Source: Microbacterium sp. AB
Lineage (GTDB): Bacteria; Actinomycetota; Actinomycetes; Actinomycetales; Microbacteriaceae
NCBI RefSeq assembly: GCF_032878875.1
Contig: NZ_CP118157.1
Span: 2,976,001-3,040,000, forward strand
Direction of reading: 5' to 3'
Length of the DNA stretch: 64,000 bases
Position 1 is the stretch's first letter; each line of letters opens with the position of its first letter. Shown piece after piece: positions 51,507 to 60,402 of this stretch. The translations under genes were made by a program, and so were the position numbers. The notes beneath the pieces are model-generated. The model did not search any database. It was not told the DNA's origin and was given only the letters and a program-made list of their open reading frames with translations.

Positions 51507-52288
51507 ACCGTCAGGCCGCGGGCGCGGAACTGCGACCGCACCCGCTCGACGGTCGCCTCGTCGGGCGACCGGACGTCCTCGAGGGCGTAGCGCAGGCCAC
51601 GCTCCGCCCACTTCGACGCGCCGAGCTGGTGGAACGGAAGCACCTCCACGCGCTCCACGGTCCTCCAGCGCGCGACGATGTCGGCGACGGCGCCGACGTT
51701 GTCGATGGCGTCGGTCAGCCCCGGGACGAGCACGAACCGCACCCAGATGCGGTTTCCGCGCGCGCTCAGCCGGTCGCCGAACGCCACGGTCGGCTCGAGC
51801 TCGCGCCCGGTGACCCGCCGGTAGACGTCCTCGGTCCCCGACTTCACGTCGAGCAGGACGAGGTCCGTGGCGTCGAGCAGCCGGTCGGTGGCGCGTACGC
51901 CGAGGAACCCGGAGGTGTCCAGCGCCGTGGAGACGCCCGCGTCGTGGCAGGCGGTGAAGACCCGCTCGACGAAGGCCGACTGCAGCAGCGGCTCCCCGCC
52001 GGAGATCGTGAGCCCGCCTCCGGTCCGGGCGAACACGTCGCGGTAGCGCAGGACGCGGTCGACGATCTCGCTCGCGGCGGTCTCCGTGCCGTCGCGCATC
52101 ACCCACGTGTCGGGGTTCTGGCAGTACTGGCAGCGGAGCGGGCAGCCGCTGAGGAACAGCGTCATCCGTGTTCCGGGGCCGTCGACGGCTGTCACGAGCT
52201 CCCAGGAGTGCACCGTCCCCCGCTCGCCCGAACGGCGCGCGGCGAGCGCGTCCCTTCGGGCGGGCGGGGAGAGGAGGGCGGCGCTCAT
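51500..52288 (-). CDS. pflA: Pyruvate formate-lyase-activating enzyme
   Basis: A 262-residue radical SAM enzyme that installs the glycyl radical on PflB. The iron-sulfur cluster motif CX3CX2C lies at Cys49, Cys53 and Cys56 (SGCPLRCQYCQNPDTW). The SAM-binding GGLTISGGEPLLQ and the later DTSGF and LLDVKS stretches follow. N-terminal VHSWELVTAVDGPGTRM is the usual PflA opening. It is downstream of pflB, five bases after its stop, so the two are one operon. PFL works only without oxygen, so the cell must face low-oxygen growth or survival. Confidence 0.95.
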   Translation of the reverse strand: MSAALLSPPARRDALAARRSGERGTVHSWELVTAVDGPGTRMTLFLSGCPLRCQYCQNPDTWVMRDGTETAASEIVDRVLRYRDVFARTGGGLTISGGEPLLQSAFVERVFTACHDAGVSTALDTSGFLGVRATDRLLDATDLVLLDVKSGTEDVYRRVTGRELEPTVAFGDRLSARGNRIWVRFVLVPGLTDAIDNVGAVADIVARWRTVERVEVLPFHQLGASKWAERGLRYALEDVRSPDEATVERVRSQFRARGLTVY

Positions 52289-52295
52289 GGCCGTT

Positions 52296-54572
52296 TCACA
52301 CCGCCCCGTGGAAGGTCCGGCTGATGACGTCGCGCTGTTGCTCGGGCGTCAGCCGGATGAAGTTCACCGCGTACCCCGACACGCGGATGGTGAGCTGCGG
52401 GTACTCCTCGGGGTGCTCCATCGCGTCCAGCAGCGTCTCGCGGTTGAGGACGTTGACGTTGAGGTGGTACCCGTCCGATGCGGTGTAGGCGTCGAGGAGC
52501 CCGACGAGGTTGTCCGTCTGCTCGTCGCGGGTGCGGCCGAGCCCCGAGGGGATGACCGTCGAGGTCAGCGAGATGCCGTCCTGCGCGTCCGTGTAGGGGA
52601 GCTTGGCGACGCTCAGCCCGGCCGTCAGCATCCCGTGCCGGTCGCGGCCGTTCATCGGGTTGGCGCCGGGGGCGAAGGGCTCGCCCGCACGGCGTCCGTC
52701 CGGGGTGTTGCCGGTGTGCGCCCCGTACACGACGTTCGAGGTGATCGTGAGCACCGACTGCGTGTGGGTCGCACCGCGGTAGGCGGGGTGCTTCCTCAGC
52801 ATCTCCATGAAGCGTTCCACGATCTCGACCGCGATGGCGTCGACGCGGTCGTCGTCGTTGCCGAACGCCGGGTACTCGCCCTCGATCCGGTAGTCCGTCA
52901 CGAGACCGCTCTCGTCGCGGATCGGGGTCACCCGCGCGTACCGGATGGCGGACAGCGAGTCGGCCGCGACGCTGAGCCCCGCGATGCCGCAGGCGAGGGT
53001 GCGCAGCACGTCGCCGTCGTGGAGGGCCATCTCCAGCCGCTCGTACGCGTACTTGTCGTGCATCGCGTGGATGCAGTTGAGCGCCTCGACGTACTGCGCG
53101 GCGAGCCACTCGAGGAGGCTCATGTACGCCTCCCACACGGTGTCGTAGTCGAGCACCTCCTCGCCGAGCGGAGCGGAGACGGGCGCGATCTGCTCCCCGG
53201 TGAGCTCGTCGCGCCCGCCGTTGATCGCGTAGAGCAGCGCCTTGGCGAGGTTCACGCGGGCTCCGAAGAACTGCATCTGCTTGCCGACGCGCATGGGCGA
53301 GACGCAGCAGGCGATCGCGGCGTCGTCGCCCGAGGAGCCGCGGATGAGGCGGTCGGACTCGTACTGGATGGCCGAGGTCTCGATCGAGATGCCGGCGCAG
53401 AACCGCTTGAAGCCCTCGGGGAGGTCGGGCGACCAGAGCACGGTGAGGTTGGGCTCGGGCGACGGGCCGAGGTTGATGAGCGTCTGGAGGAGCCGGAACG
53501 CCGTCTTCGTGACGAGCGTCCGTCCGTCCTCGCCCGTGCCGCCGAGCGTCTCGGTGACCCAGGTGGGGTCGCCGGAGAAGAGCGAGTCGTACTCGGGGGT
53601 GCGGAGGAACCGCACGAGCCTCAGCTTGATGACGAGGTCGTCGACGAGCTCCTGGGCGTCGCGCTCGGTGAGCGTCCCCTCCGCGATGTCGCGCTCGAAG
53701 TAGATGTCGAGGAAGGCGGAGTTGCGCCCGATCGACATCGCCGCGCCGTTCTGCTCCTTGACCGCGCCGAGGTAGGCGAAGTACAGCCACTGCACGGCCT
53801 CCCGGGCGGTGCGCGCCGGGCCCGAGATGTCGTAGCCGTACGTGGCGGCCATCCGCACGAGCTCCTGCAGCGCGCGGATCTGCTCGGCGTTCTCCTCGCG
53901 GGCGCGGATGACGTCCTCCGTCGCGAAGGTCGCGTCGAGCTCCGCCCGCTCGCCGCGCTTCGCGGCGATGAGCGCGTCGACCCCGTAGAGCGCCACGCGA
54001 CGGTAGTCGCCGATGATGCGGCCGCGGCCGTAGGCGTCGGGGAGACCGGTGATGAGGTGGCTGTGACGCGCTCGCTTCACGGCGGGCGGGTAGACGTCGA
54101 AGACGCCGTCGTTGTGCGTCTTGCGGTAGGTCGTGAAGGTGCGCTCGAGGTCCTCGGGGACCTCGTATCCGTAGGTCTTCAGCGCGGTCGCCACGAGGCG
54201 CCATCCGCCGAAGGGCATGATCGCGCGCTTCAGCGGCGCATCGGTCTGGAGGCCGACGATGAGCTCTTCGGGCTCGTCGATGTACCCCGGCGCGTGCGAC
54301 GTGATGGTCGACGGCGTCGTGGCGTCGACGTCGTAGACGCCGCGCTCGCGCTCCTCGGGGAACATGTGCATGAGCTTCCGCCACAGCCCGATCGTGCGGG
54401 CGGTCGGGCCGTGCAGGAACGTGTCGTCGCCGGTGTACGGCGTGTAGTTGCGCTGGATGAAGTCGCGTACGTCGATGCCCGCCGTCCAGGTTCCGGTGTC
54501 GAAGCCACGCCATGCGGGCTGGCCGGTCCCCTCGTCGGCGAGCGAACGGGTTCCGGGGTCGGTGATGGTCAT
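52296..54572 (-). CDS. pflB: Formate C-acetyltransferase (pyruvate formate-lyase)
   Basis: A 758-residue glycyl-radical enzyme that converts pyruvate and CoA to acetyl-CoA and formate. The catalytic cysteine pair is at residues 422-423 in [11 protein letters not shown], and the radical glycine at about 733 in [13 protein letters not shown]. Other family blocks are [28 protein letters not shown] and [24 protein letters not shown]. Length and motifs are those of true PFL rather than glycerol or choline lyases. TAGCGT lies seven bases before ATG 54572, and two DevR/DosR-like boxes lie further upstream. It is in one operon with pflA. Confidence 0.96.
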   Translation of the reverse strand: MTITDPGTRSLADEGTGQPAWRGFDTGTWTAGIDVRDFIQRNYTPYTGDDTFLHGPTARTIGLWRKLMHMFPEERERGVYDVDATTPSTITSHAPGYIDEPEELIVGLQTDAPLKRAIMPFGGWRLVATALKTYGYEVPEDLERTFTTYRKTHNDGVFDVYPPAVKRARHSHLITGLPDAYGRGRIIGDYRRVALYGVDALIAAKRGERAELDATFATEDVIRAREENAEQIRALQELVRMAATYGYDISGPARTAREAVQWLYFAYLGAVKEQNGAAMSIGRNSAFLDIYFERDIAEGTLTERDAQELVDDLVIKLRLVRFLRTPEYDSLFSGDPTWVTETLGGTGEDGRTLVTKTAFRLLQTLINLGPSPEPNLTVLWSPDLPEGFKRFCAGISIETSAIQYESDRLIRGSSGDDAAIACCVSPMRVGKQMQFFGARVNLAKALLYAINGGRDELTGEQIAPVSAPLGEEVLDYDTVWEAYMSLLEWLAAQYVEALNCIHAMHDKYAYERLEMALHDGDVLRTLACGIAGLSVAADSLSAIRYARVTPIRDESGLVTDYRIEGEYPAFGNDDDRVDAIAVEIVERFMEMLRKHPAYRGATHTQSVLTITSNVVYGAHTGNTPDGRRAGEPFAPGANPMNGRDRHGMLTAGLSVAKLPYTDAQDGISLTSTVIPSGLGRTRDEQTDNLVGLLDAYTASDGYHLNVNVLNRETLLDAMEHPEEYPQLTIRVSGYAVNFIRLTPEQQRDVISRTFHGAV

Positions 54573-54579
54573 GTCCGCG

Positions 54580-54585
54580 ACGCTA
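54580..54585 (-). promoter_or_regulatory. -10 box TAGCGT for leaderless pflB
   Basis: TAGCGT on the minus strand, seven bases before the ATG at 54572. Confidence 0.5.
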
Positions 54586-54608
54586 CGCCGGCGACGCGCA
54601 CGCGGGCA

Positions 54609-54622
54609 GGGACCTTGGGCCC
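54609..54622 (-). promoter_or_regulatory. DevR/DosR-like box, proximal
   Basis: GGGACCTTGGGCCC, close to the mycobacterial DosR core GGGACTWWAGTCCC. Its centre is about 43 bases upstream of the pflB start codon, the usual class II activator position. Confidence 0.55.
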
Positions 54623-54640
54623 GCGGGGTGGGCGGGTCTC

Positions 54641-54654
54641 GGGACCTTCGACCC
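54641..54654 (-). promoter_or_regulatory. DevR/DosR-like box, distal
   Basis: GGGACCTTCGACCC, followed by TAT, 32 bases (three helical turns) from the proximal box. Confidence 0.6.
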
Positions 54655-54741
54655 TATGGCGGATTCCCCGGCAGGGGGAGCATCGGATCAACACACAACC
54701 GAAAGTGACCGGGGCTCACGCCCTCTGGAAGGAATCCGATC

Positions 54742-55332
54742 ATGGCCATCACCGCGTCCCACCCTCGCGTCTTCGCAGGCGACCGCCCAGCGCGGTCACG
54801 CGAGGCCGTCGCGCAGAGCGCCGTCGCCGGCACGACGACGTCGCGTCGCACCCTCGCCGTGCTCCGGCTCGCGACGGGCTTCATCTTCCTCTGGGCGTTC
54901 CTCGACAAGACCTTCGGGCTCGGATTCTCGACTCCCGTCGAGCGCGCCTGGCTCAACGGCGGCACGCCGGCACAGGGCTTCCTGAAGGGCGACGCGGTCA
55001 CGGGCCCGCTCAAGGGCTTCTTCGCCTCGCTCGCGACGCCCCTCACCGACGTGCTGTTCATGCTCGGCATGCTCGGCATCGGCCTCGCCGTGATGCTCGG
55101 CATCGGGATGCGCGTCGCCGCCGTCGCCGGCAGCGCCATGATGCTCCTGATGTACCTCGCGGAATGGCCCTTCATCGCGAACGCCGCGTCGACCAACCCC
55201 GTCGTGGACTACCACATCATCTACGCGCTCGCCCTGATCGTCCTGGCGGCCACGGCGGCGGGCGACACCTGGGGCCTCGGCGCCTGGTGGAAGAGCCTGC
55301 CGATCGTGCAGAAGCAGCGCTGGCTCGTCTGA
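54742..55332 (+). CDS. DoxX-family membrane protein
   Basis: A 196-residue integral membrane protein of the DoxX/DoxD group with about four membrane segments after a polar N-terminus of 35 residues (LAVLRLATGFIFLWAFLDKTFG; TDVLFMLGMLGIGLAVMLGIGMRVAAVAGSAMMLLMYLAEW; IIYALALIVLAATAAG). DoxX proteins are tied to quinone, thiosulfate or redox-stress functions in some bacteria, with no general activity shown. GGAAGG precedes ATG 54742. It is divergent from pflB and shares its regulatory spacer, so the DevR-like boxes might also serve it. Confidence 0.85.
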   Translation: MAITASHPRVFAGDRPARSREAVAQSAVAGTTTSRRTLAVLRLATGFIFLWAFLDKTFGLGFSTPVERAWLNGGTPAQGFLKGDAVTGPLKGFFASLATPLTDVLFMLGMLGIGLAVMLGIGMRVAAVAGSAMMLLMYLAEWPFIANAASTNPVVDYHIIYALALIVLAATAAGDTWGLGAWWKSLPIVQKQRWLV

Positions 55333-55346
55333 TGCCCCTCCCCGAA

Positions 55347-55382
55347 GCCGGGGCCGCGGGACGCACGTCCCGCGGCCCCGGC
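55347..55382. terminator. Bidirectional terminator between DoxX and CorA genes
   Basis: Perfect 16-bp stem (55347-55362 with 55367-55382) and a GCAC loop between convergent genes ending at 55332 and 55398. Confidence 0.88.
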
Positions 55383-55397
55383 CGTCGGCTGCCCGCC

Positions 55398-56396
55398 CTA
55401 CATCCACTTCTTCCGCTTGAAGACCACCCACAGCGCGAGGCTCGTCGTCGCCATGAGACCGAGCGCGGCGGGGTATCCCCACACCCAGTGCAGCTCGGGC
55501 ATGACGTCGAAGTTCATGCCGTAGATCGCGCCGACGAGCGTCGGGCCGAAGAGGATGGCCGCCCAGCCGGAGATCTTCTTGACCTGCTCGTTCTGCACGA
55601 GCGACGTCTCCGTCTGCCGCTGCGTCACGATCGTCGCGTTGACGGTCAGCGCGTTGTCGAGGATGGCTCGGAACGACACGATGCGGTCGTTCAGCCGCAG
55701 GACGTGGTCGTTCACGTCGCGCAGCAGACGCTGCAGCTCGACGTCGACCCCGTACTTCGAGCCGCCGCGCAGCAGGGCGTCCAGCATCCCCGTGAGCGGC
55801 TGGGTGCCGCGCTGGAAGGCGATCACCTCGCCCGAGAGCTCGTAGATCCGTCGCGAGAGCGGCGTTCCGGTGTCGGCGAACAGCGCGTCCTCGATCTCGT
55901 CGATGTCGTTCTCGACGCCGCGGATGACCGGGTCGTACTGGTCGACGACCTCGTCGAGGATGGCGTAGAGGACGGATTCGGCGCCGCGTCTCAGCAGGTC
56001 GGGGTCGGCTTCCATCCGCCGGCGCACGCGGGAGAGGTCCGGAGCGTCCCCGTGGCGGACGGTGACGACGAAGTCGTGACCCACGAACACGTGCAGCTCG
56101 CCGAACTCGACCGTCTCGGCGGCGTCGTCGTACCAGGCGGGACGCAGGACGACGAAGAGCGTGTCGCCGTAGCGCTCGAGCTTGGCGCGCTGATGCCCGT
56201 TCCGCGCGTCGTCGACGGCGAGGCCGTGGAGGCCGAACTCGGCCGCGACGGTCGTCAGCTCCTCGTCGGTCGGCCGCACCAGGCCGATCCACGCCAGTCC
56301 CTTCCTGGCACGCATGTACTCGAAGGTCTGGTCGAGGCTCACGGGGTCTGCGATCCTGGTGCCGTCCACGTACACGGCGTTGTCGATGATGGGCAT
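55398..56396 (-). CDS. corA: CorA-family magnesium/cobalt transporter
   Basis: A 332-residue divalent-cation channel. A large cytoplasmic domain comes first, then two C-terminal membrane segments. The first ends in the invariant Gly-Met-Asn at 293-295 (IYGMNFDVMPEL), the selectivity-filter signature. Residues 150-250 form the long stalk helix with DEVVDQYDPVIRGVENDIDEIEDALF. The C-terminus FKRKKWM is the typical basic end. A CACAAT box lies six bases before ATG 56396, suggesting leaderless translation. It is monocistronic. Confidence 0.94.
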   Translation of the reverse strand: MPIIDNAVYVDGTRIADPVSLDQTFEYMRARKGLAWIGLVRPTDEELTTVAAEFGLHGLAVDDARNGHQRAKLERYGDTLFVVLRPAWYDDAAETVEFGELHVFVGHDFVVTVRHGDAPDLSRVRRRMEADPDLLRRGAESVLYAILDEVVDQYDPVIRGVENDIDEIEDALFADTGTPLSRRIYELSGEVIAFQRGTQPLTGMLDALLRGGSKYGVDVELQRLLRDVNDHVLRLNDRIVSFRAILDNALTVNATIVTQRQTETSLVQNEQVKKISGWAAILFGPTLVGAIYGMNFDVMPELHWVWGYPAALGLMATTSLALWVVFKRKKWM

Positions 56397-56402
56397 TCGT
56401 CC

Positions 56403-56408
56403 ATTGTG
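56403..56408 (-). promoter_or_regulatory. -10 box CACAAT for leaderless corA
   Basis: CACAAT on the minus strand, six bases before the ATG at 56396. Confidence 0.45.
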
Positions 56409-56509
56409 GGCGAGGCGCGTCGTCGCCCGACACCCGCCGCGTGCCGTGGCGACCCCCGCGTGCGGTAAAACCGAGAGTGCACCACCCCCATCGAGAGGAA
56501 AACTCCCCC

Positions 56510-56971
56510 ATGAGCAACACAGCCACCATCCTCAGCACCGGCAGGGCACGCGCAGTGCGCCTGATCGGCATCCTCGGCCTCGTCGCCGGCATCGTCCTCA
56601 TCGTGGGCGGCGGCGTCGTGTGGGGCACCGTCAGCTCGCAGCTGGCCGCGGAGAAGATCACGGTGTCGGAAGACGCGTCCTTCCTCGCCGGAGCCGAGGT
56701 GCGCGGCCCGCTGACGGCGTTCGCGCAGGCCGACATCATCCAGGAGCACGCCCTCGCGGCGAGCGACGGCCTCACCTACGCCGAGCTCGAGCAGGACGAC
56801 CCGGTCCGCACGACGATGATGAACGCCTCGTTCCTGCGCGCGTCGCTGTTCACGTCCGTCGTCTCCTTCGGCGTCTCCGCTTTCGCGATCGGCACGGGCC
56901 TCGTCGTCGGAGCCTTCGGCTGGGCGCTCACCGCGCTCGTGCCCCGCGCCTCGAAGCAGCTCGCCGACTGA
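56510..56971 (+). CDS. Small two-helix membrane protein of unknown function
   Basis: A 153-residue protein with two membrane segments, at about residues 18-42 (LIGILGLVAGIVLIVGGGVVWGTV) and 112-140 (LFTSVVSFGVSAFAIGTGLVVGAFGWALTAL). An extracytoplasmic loop of about 70 residues lies between them, with an acidic LTYAELEQDDPVR stretch. Proteins of this type are frequent in Microbacteriaceae and often carry an aromatic-ring dioxygenase label that I do not believe. GAGAGGA precedes ATG 56510. It is divergent from corA and ends before a long perfect hairpin. Confidence 0.75.
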   Translation: MSNTATILSTGRARAVRLIGILGLVAGIVLIVGGGVVWGTVSSQLAAEKITVSEDASFLAGAEVRGPLTAFAQADIIQEHALAASDGLTYAELEQDDPVRTTMMNASFLRASLFTSVVSFGVSAFAIGTGLVVGAFGWALTALVPRASKQLAD

Positions 56972-57012
56972 CGACCGCCGACTGACGACCGCCGCGGGCT
57001 CCCAGCCCGCGG

Positions 57013-57056
57013 CGAAGCGCCCCTCCGAACCGTCGACGGTTCGGAGGGGCGCTTCG
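57013..57056. terminator. 44-base perfect palindrome, terminator
   Basis: CGAAGCGCCCCTCCGAACC and its complement meet with almost no loop, 42 bases past the stop of the small membrane protein. Confidence 0.85.
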
Positions 57057-57130
57057 TGTCCGGGCGGCCGGGCGCGATGAGAACCCGCGCCGACTCGCGG
57101 CAGGACGAGATGTAGCATGTCGGAAACAAG

Positions 57131-57142
57131 TGGGCTATACCA
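57131..57142 (+). promoter_or_regulatory. HutC/GntR-type operator over the PTS promoter
   Basis: TGGGCTATACCA, of the TGG-N6-CCA type used by HutC-subfamily regulators. It overlaps a TACCAT -10 box at 57138-57143, 33 bases before the PTS start. Confidence 0.45.
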
Positions 57143-57174
57143 TTGCGGCACACCCGACACCGGCAGGAGTCCTC

Positions 57175-59007
57175 ATGTCATCGTTCGAAGGCCTCATCGA
57201 GGTCATCACCAACAACCTCTTCAGCCAGGTCGCCGTCCTCATCGGCGTCATCGCGATCGTCGGGCTCGCCCTGCAGCGCAAACCGTTCGAACAGGTCATC
57301 GCCGGCGGACTTCGCGCCACGATCGGCGTGGTCGTGCTCAACATCGGCGTCGAGATCTTCGTCGGCGGGCTCTCCAGCTTCCAGATCATCGTCGCGAGCG
57401 CCATGGGACTGCAGCCGCCGGCGGCGCAGGCGACCCTCGCCGAGTTCACCGCGGGACGGGGCTCGGTCGTCCCCCTCATCATCGCGGGCGGCTTCGTCGT
57501 GCACCTCGCCTTCGTGCGGCTCTTCCCCGCGGCCCGCTTCGTCTACCTCACCGGTCACCTCATGTACTGGATGAGCGTGGTCATCGCGGCGAGCCTCATC
57601 GAGGCATTCGGCGATGTGAACCGCTGGGTGCTCGCCGGCGTCGGATCGCTCCTCATCGGCTGCTACTGGGTCCTGCAGCCTCTGTGGACCGCGCCGCTCA
57701 TGCGCAAGGTCATGGGCAACGACGACGTCGGCCTCGCGCACACGGACTCGACGATCGCCATCGCGGCAGGATACGGCGCGAAGGCGCTCCGCCTGGGCGA
57801 CCCGGCGAAGCACGACTCCGAGAGCCTCCGGCTGCCCCGCGCGCTGTCGTTCTTCAAGGACATCAACGTCTCGACCGCGTTCGTCATCGGCGTCATCATG
57901 CTCGTCGCGATCCTCTTCGCGGACGCCGACGTGGTCTCCGAGCAGATGGCGGACTCCACCGTGCTGCCGTGGGTCTGGGCTCTGCTGCAGGCCCTGCGGT
58001 TCGCCGCGGGCATCGCGATCCTCCTGTACGGCGTGCGGATGTTCCTCTCCGAGATCGTGCCGGCGTTCAAGGGGCTCTCCGAGCGCGCGCTGCCCGGCGC
58101 GAAGCCGGCCCTCGACCTCCCCGTGACCTTCACGCAGGCGCCGACGGCCGTGATGATCGGCTTCCTCGCCTCGACTCTCACGTTCCTCGTCCTCATGGGC
58201 GTCTTCGCAGGAGCGGGATGGTTCGTGCTCGTCCCGCCGATGATCATGCTCTTCTTCGGCGGCGGTGCCGGCGGCGTGTTCGGCAACGCCGTGGCCGGAT
58301 GGCGAGGCGCGCTGTTCGGCGGCGTCCTCAACGGCGTCGTGCTCGCGTTCGGCCAGTGGATCGGATGGGGCGTGTGGGGCGGCACCGCCCCCGAGCTCGC
58401 GACGCTCGCCGACTCCGACTGGTTCGTCGTCGGCTGGTCGCTCCGCGGCCTCGGGGAGCTCCTCTCCCCGTTCGGCGAGGCGGGCCTGTGGATCCTCGCC
58501 GCGGCGGTCGTCGCCGTCACGGTGGCCGTGCTCGTCCTCGTGGGGCGGAGGACGCGGAACGCCGCGGCGACGACGGCCACGGTGCGGGAGACCGAGCCCT
58601 CCGGGGCGCCCCTCGACGTGACATGGTCGTCTTCGCCGTCGGCCCGGAACGCCGCAGCGTCCCCCGCGTACGGCGCAGAGCCGCTCACACGCCGGGCAGC
58701 GCGCGCGACGAGCCGCCCCGAGACGCTCTCCGTGCTCGCCGTCTGCGGTGCCGGCATGGGGTCCAGCCTCATCCTGCGCACCACCGCGGAGCGCGCGCTC
58801 GAGCAGCTCGGCGTGCCCGCGTCGCTCGATCACGCCGATGTCGGATCCGCCCGCGGCCAGCGCGTCGACGTCGTGATCGGCCAGCCGACCTACCTGTCCG
58901 AGGTCGGAGAGGTCGCGCCGGTCCGCGTCGCGATCACGAGCTTCGTCGACGTCGTGCACGTCCGCGAACGCCTCGAACGGGCGCTGACGGAGAAGGGATG
59001 GCTGTGA
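57175..59007 (+). CDS. PTS ascorbate-type permease, EIIC-EIIB fusion
   Basis: A 610-residue fusion. Residues 1-450 are a UlaA/SgaT-type EIIC with 10 or more membrane segments (FEGLIEVITNNLFSQVAVLIGVIAIVGLALQ at the start; FGGGAGGVFGNAVAGWRGALFGG in the middle). A polar linker of about 65 residues follows, then an EIIB of the UlaB/lactose-type fold with the phosphorylated Cys at about residue 524 in LAVCGAGMGSSLILR. An EIIA is not encoded next to it. GGCAGGAG precedes ATG 57175. The gene is followed by a coupled SIS protein and a convergent GntR regulator, so the substrate is probably a sugar acid or amino sugar. Confidence 0.88.
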   Translation: MSSFEGLIEVITNNLFSQVAVLIGVIAIVGLALQRKPFEQVIAGGLRATIGVVVLNIGVEIFVGGLSSFQIIVASAMGLQPPAAQATLAEFTAGRGSVVPLIIAGGFVVHLAFVRLFPAARFVYLTGHLMYWMSVVIAASLIEAFGDVNRWVLAGVGSLLIGCYWVLQPLWTAPLMRKVMGNDDVGLAHTDSTIAIAAGYGAKALRLGDPAKHDSESLRLPRALSFFKDINVSTAFVIGVIMLVAILFADADVVSEQMADSTVLPWVWALLQALRFAAGIAILLYGVRMFLSEIVPAFKGLSERALPGAKPALDLPVTFTQAPTAVMIGFLASTLTFLVLMGVFAGAGWFVLVPPMIMLFFGGGAGGVFGNAVAGWRGALFGGVLNGVVLAFGQWIGWGVWGGTAPELATLADSDWFVVGWSLRGLGELLSPFGEAGLWILAAAVVAVTVAVLVLVGRRTRNAAATTATVRETEPSGAPLDVTWSSSPSARNAAASPAYGAEPLTRRAARATSRPETLSVLAVCGAGMGSSLILRTTAERALEQLGVPASLDHADVGSARGQRVDVVIGQPTYLSEVGEVAPVRVAITSFVDVVHVRERLERALTEKGWL

Positions 59008-59699
59008 TGGAGAGCCTCGCCGAGTACGTCGACCTCGTCGGGACGCGCAACCGCGACGCCATCGCGCAGGCCGCGCGCGCCATCGCCCGCACCGCGGAGG
59101 ACGGCGGGCTCGTGCGCGCGACGGGCGCCGGGCACTCCCTCGCCGCCGTGCTGGAGACGTTCTTCCGCGCCGGCGGGCTCGCCTTCGTCCGGCCGATCTG
59201 GCACCCGCGCGTGCTTCCGTTCCACGGTGCCCGCACGGCCACCGACGCCGAACGCGAGGAGGGGCTCGGGGCTGCGACGGCGCGCGAGGCCGGCATCCAC
59301 GCCGAGGACACGGTCGTCGTGTTCTCCAACTCCGGCGCGAACCCCTTTCCCGTCGAGGTCGCGGAGGTCGCCGCGTCGGCCGGAGCGACCGTCGTCGCGG
59401 TGACCTCGCGTGATGCGAACAGGGCGACCCCTCGGCGCGCGGCGCGTCGTCTCGTGGACATCGCCGACATCGTCGTCGACACCGCCGTGCCCGCCGGCGA
59501 CGCGACCTGGCCGCCGGACGCACCGGTCACCGCTCCCGTGTCGAGCCTCGCCACGAACACGGTCTGGACGCTCATCCTCCGAGAGGTGTACGAGCTCGCC
59601 CCCGACGCACCGCGCTGGAAGAGCGCGAACGTGCCGGGCAACGACGCGTTCAATCACGAGCTCGTAGAGCGCTTCGCGGCACGGATCCCTGAACTGTGA
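59007..59699 (+). CDS. SIS-domain protein (UPF0309-like)
   Basis: A 230-residue protein with one sugar-isomerase (SIS) domain. It resembles the UPF0309 group: GAGHSLAAVLETFFRAGGLAFVRPI (phosphosugar loop), VVVFSNSGANPFPVEVAEVAASAGATVVAVTSR and the C-terminal WKSANVPGNDAFNHELVERF. SIS proteins isomerise or cleave phosphosugars. Placed after a PTS permease, it probably acts on the imported phosphosugar. The ATG at 59007 overlaps the PTS stop (TGATG); an in-frame ATG at 58998 is an alternative. The last 50 bases overlap the 3' end of the convergent GntR gene. Confidence 0.85.
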   Translation: MESLAEYVDLVGTRNRDAIAQAARAIARTAEDGGLVRATGAGHSLAAVLETFFRAGGLAFVRPIWHPRVLPFHGARTATDAEREEGLGAATAREAGIHAEDTVVVFSNSGANPFPVEVAEVAASAGATVVAVTSRDANRATPRRAARRLVDIADIVVDTAVPAGDATWPPDAPVTAPVSSLATNTVWTLILREVYELAPDAPRWKSANVPGNDAFNHELVERFAARIPEL

Positions 59700-60396
59700 C
59701 CGGGGCGATCCGAGCGGACAGCTCGAACCGCGACGCCGGATAGGTGGAGGTGGTCCACTCGACGACGCTCCCGCGCGAGACCGAGACGCGCACGAGCTCG
59801 AGCACCGCAGCGCCCTTCGAGACGCGCAGGCTCTCCGCATCCGCGTCGCGCACGATCCCCGCGCGGATGACCTGCTCCCCGGCCTCGAACCGGACTCCGT
59901 AGTCTTCGATCAGGACACGGTAGAGCGACTCCTCCGCGAAGTCGTAGCGGTCGAGGCCGGGGAACACGTCCGTACGCAGATGGCTGCGCTCGATCGCCAT
60001 CGGCACGCCGTCGGCCATGCGCAGACGCGAGAGCAGCATGACCGGCGCGCCGACCTCGATGCTGAACACCGTCGCGACCTGTTCGTTCGCGGGGACGTCG
60101 CCGAGGTGGAGGAGACGGCTGGACGGGACATGGCCCCGTGCCCGCATGTCCTCCGTGAAGCTCGTCAGCTGCAACGGCACGCTCACCGTGGGCCGCGCGA
60201 CGAACGTTCCTCTTCCCACCTCGCGCGTCAGCAGGCCCTCCTTCACCAGCTCGTCGATCGCCCGGCGGGCGGTCATCCGGGAGACGCCGGTGTCCTCGGC
60301 CAGCTGACGCTCGCTCGGCGTCGATGTCCCGATCGGCGACTGCGCGATCCGCTTCCTGAGCATGTCGGCGAGTTCACGGTACTTCGGCGCAGTCAC
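59650..60396 (-). CDS. GntR-family regulator (HutC subfamily)
   Basis: A 248-residue regulator. The winged helix-turn-helix occupies residues 4-70, with KYRELADMLRKRIAQSPIGTSTPSERQLAEDTGVSRMTARRAIDELVKEGLLTREVGRGTFV. A UTRA domain follows, with VMLLSRLRMADGVPMAIERSHL and LELVRVSVSRGSVVEWTTSTYPASRFELSAR. It starts at GTG 60396, six bases after a weak GATGAT box. It is convergent with the PTS-SIS pair and overlaps SIS by 50 bases, so it is the likely local regulator; the TGG-N6-CCA element at 57131 is a candidate site. The UTRA ligand would be a phosphosugar. Confidence 0.9.
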   Translation of the reverse strand: MTAPKYRELADMLRKRIAQSPIGTSTPSERQLAEDTGVSRMTARRAIDELVKEGLLTREVGRGTFVARPTVSVPLQLTSFTEDMRARGHVPSSRLLHLGDVPANEQVATVFSIEVGAPVMLLSRLRMADGVPMAIERSHLRTDVFPGLDRYDFAEESLYRVLIEDYGVRFEAGEQVIRAGIVRDADAESLRVSKGAAVLELVRVSVSRGSVVEWTTSTYPASRFELSARIAPVTVQGSVPRSALRARD

Positions 60397-60402
60397 TCCC
60401 CG

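Noticed and set aside
52086..56468. 1460-residue plus-strand frame over pflB and beyond
   Set aside because: It runs antisense through pflB, then through DoxX and corA in wrong frames; no recognisable protein.
57178..59523. 781-residue minus-strand frame opposite the PTS gene
   Set aside because: The plus-strand PTS and SIS products have clear family motifs and ribosome sites; the opposite frame has none.
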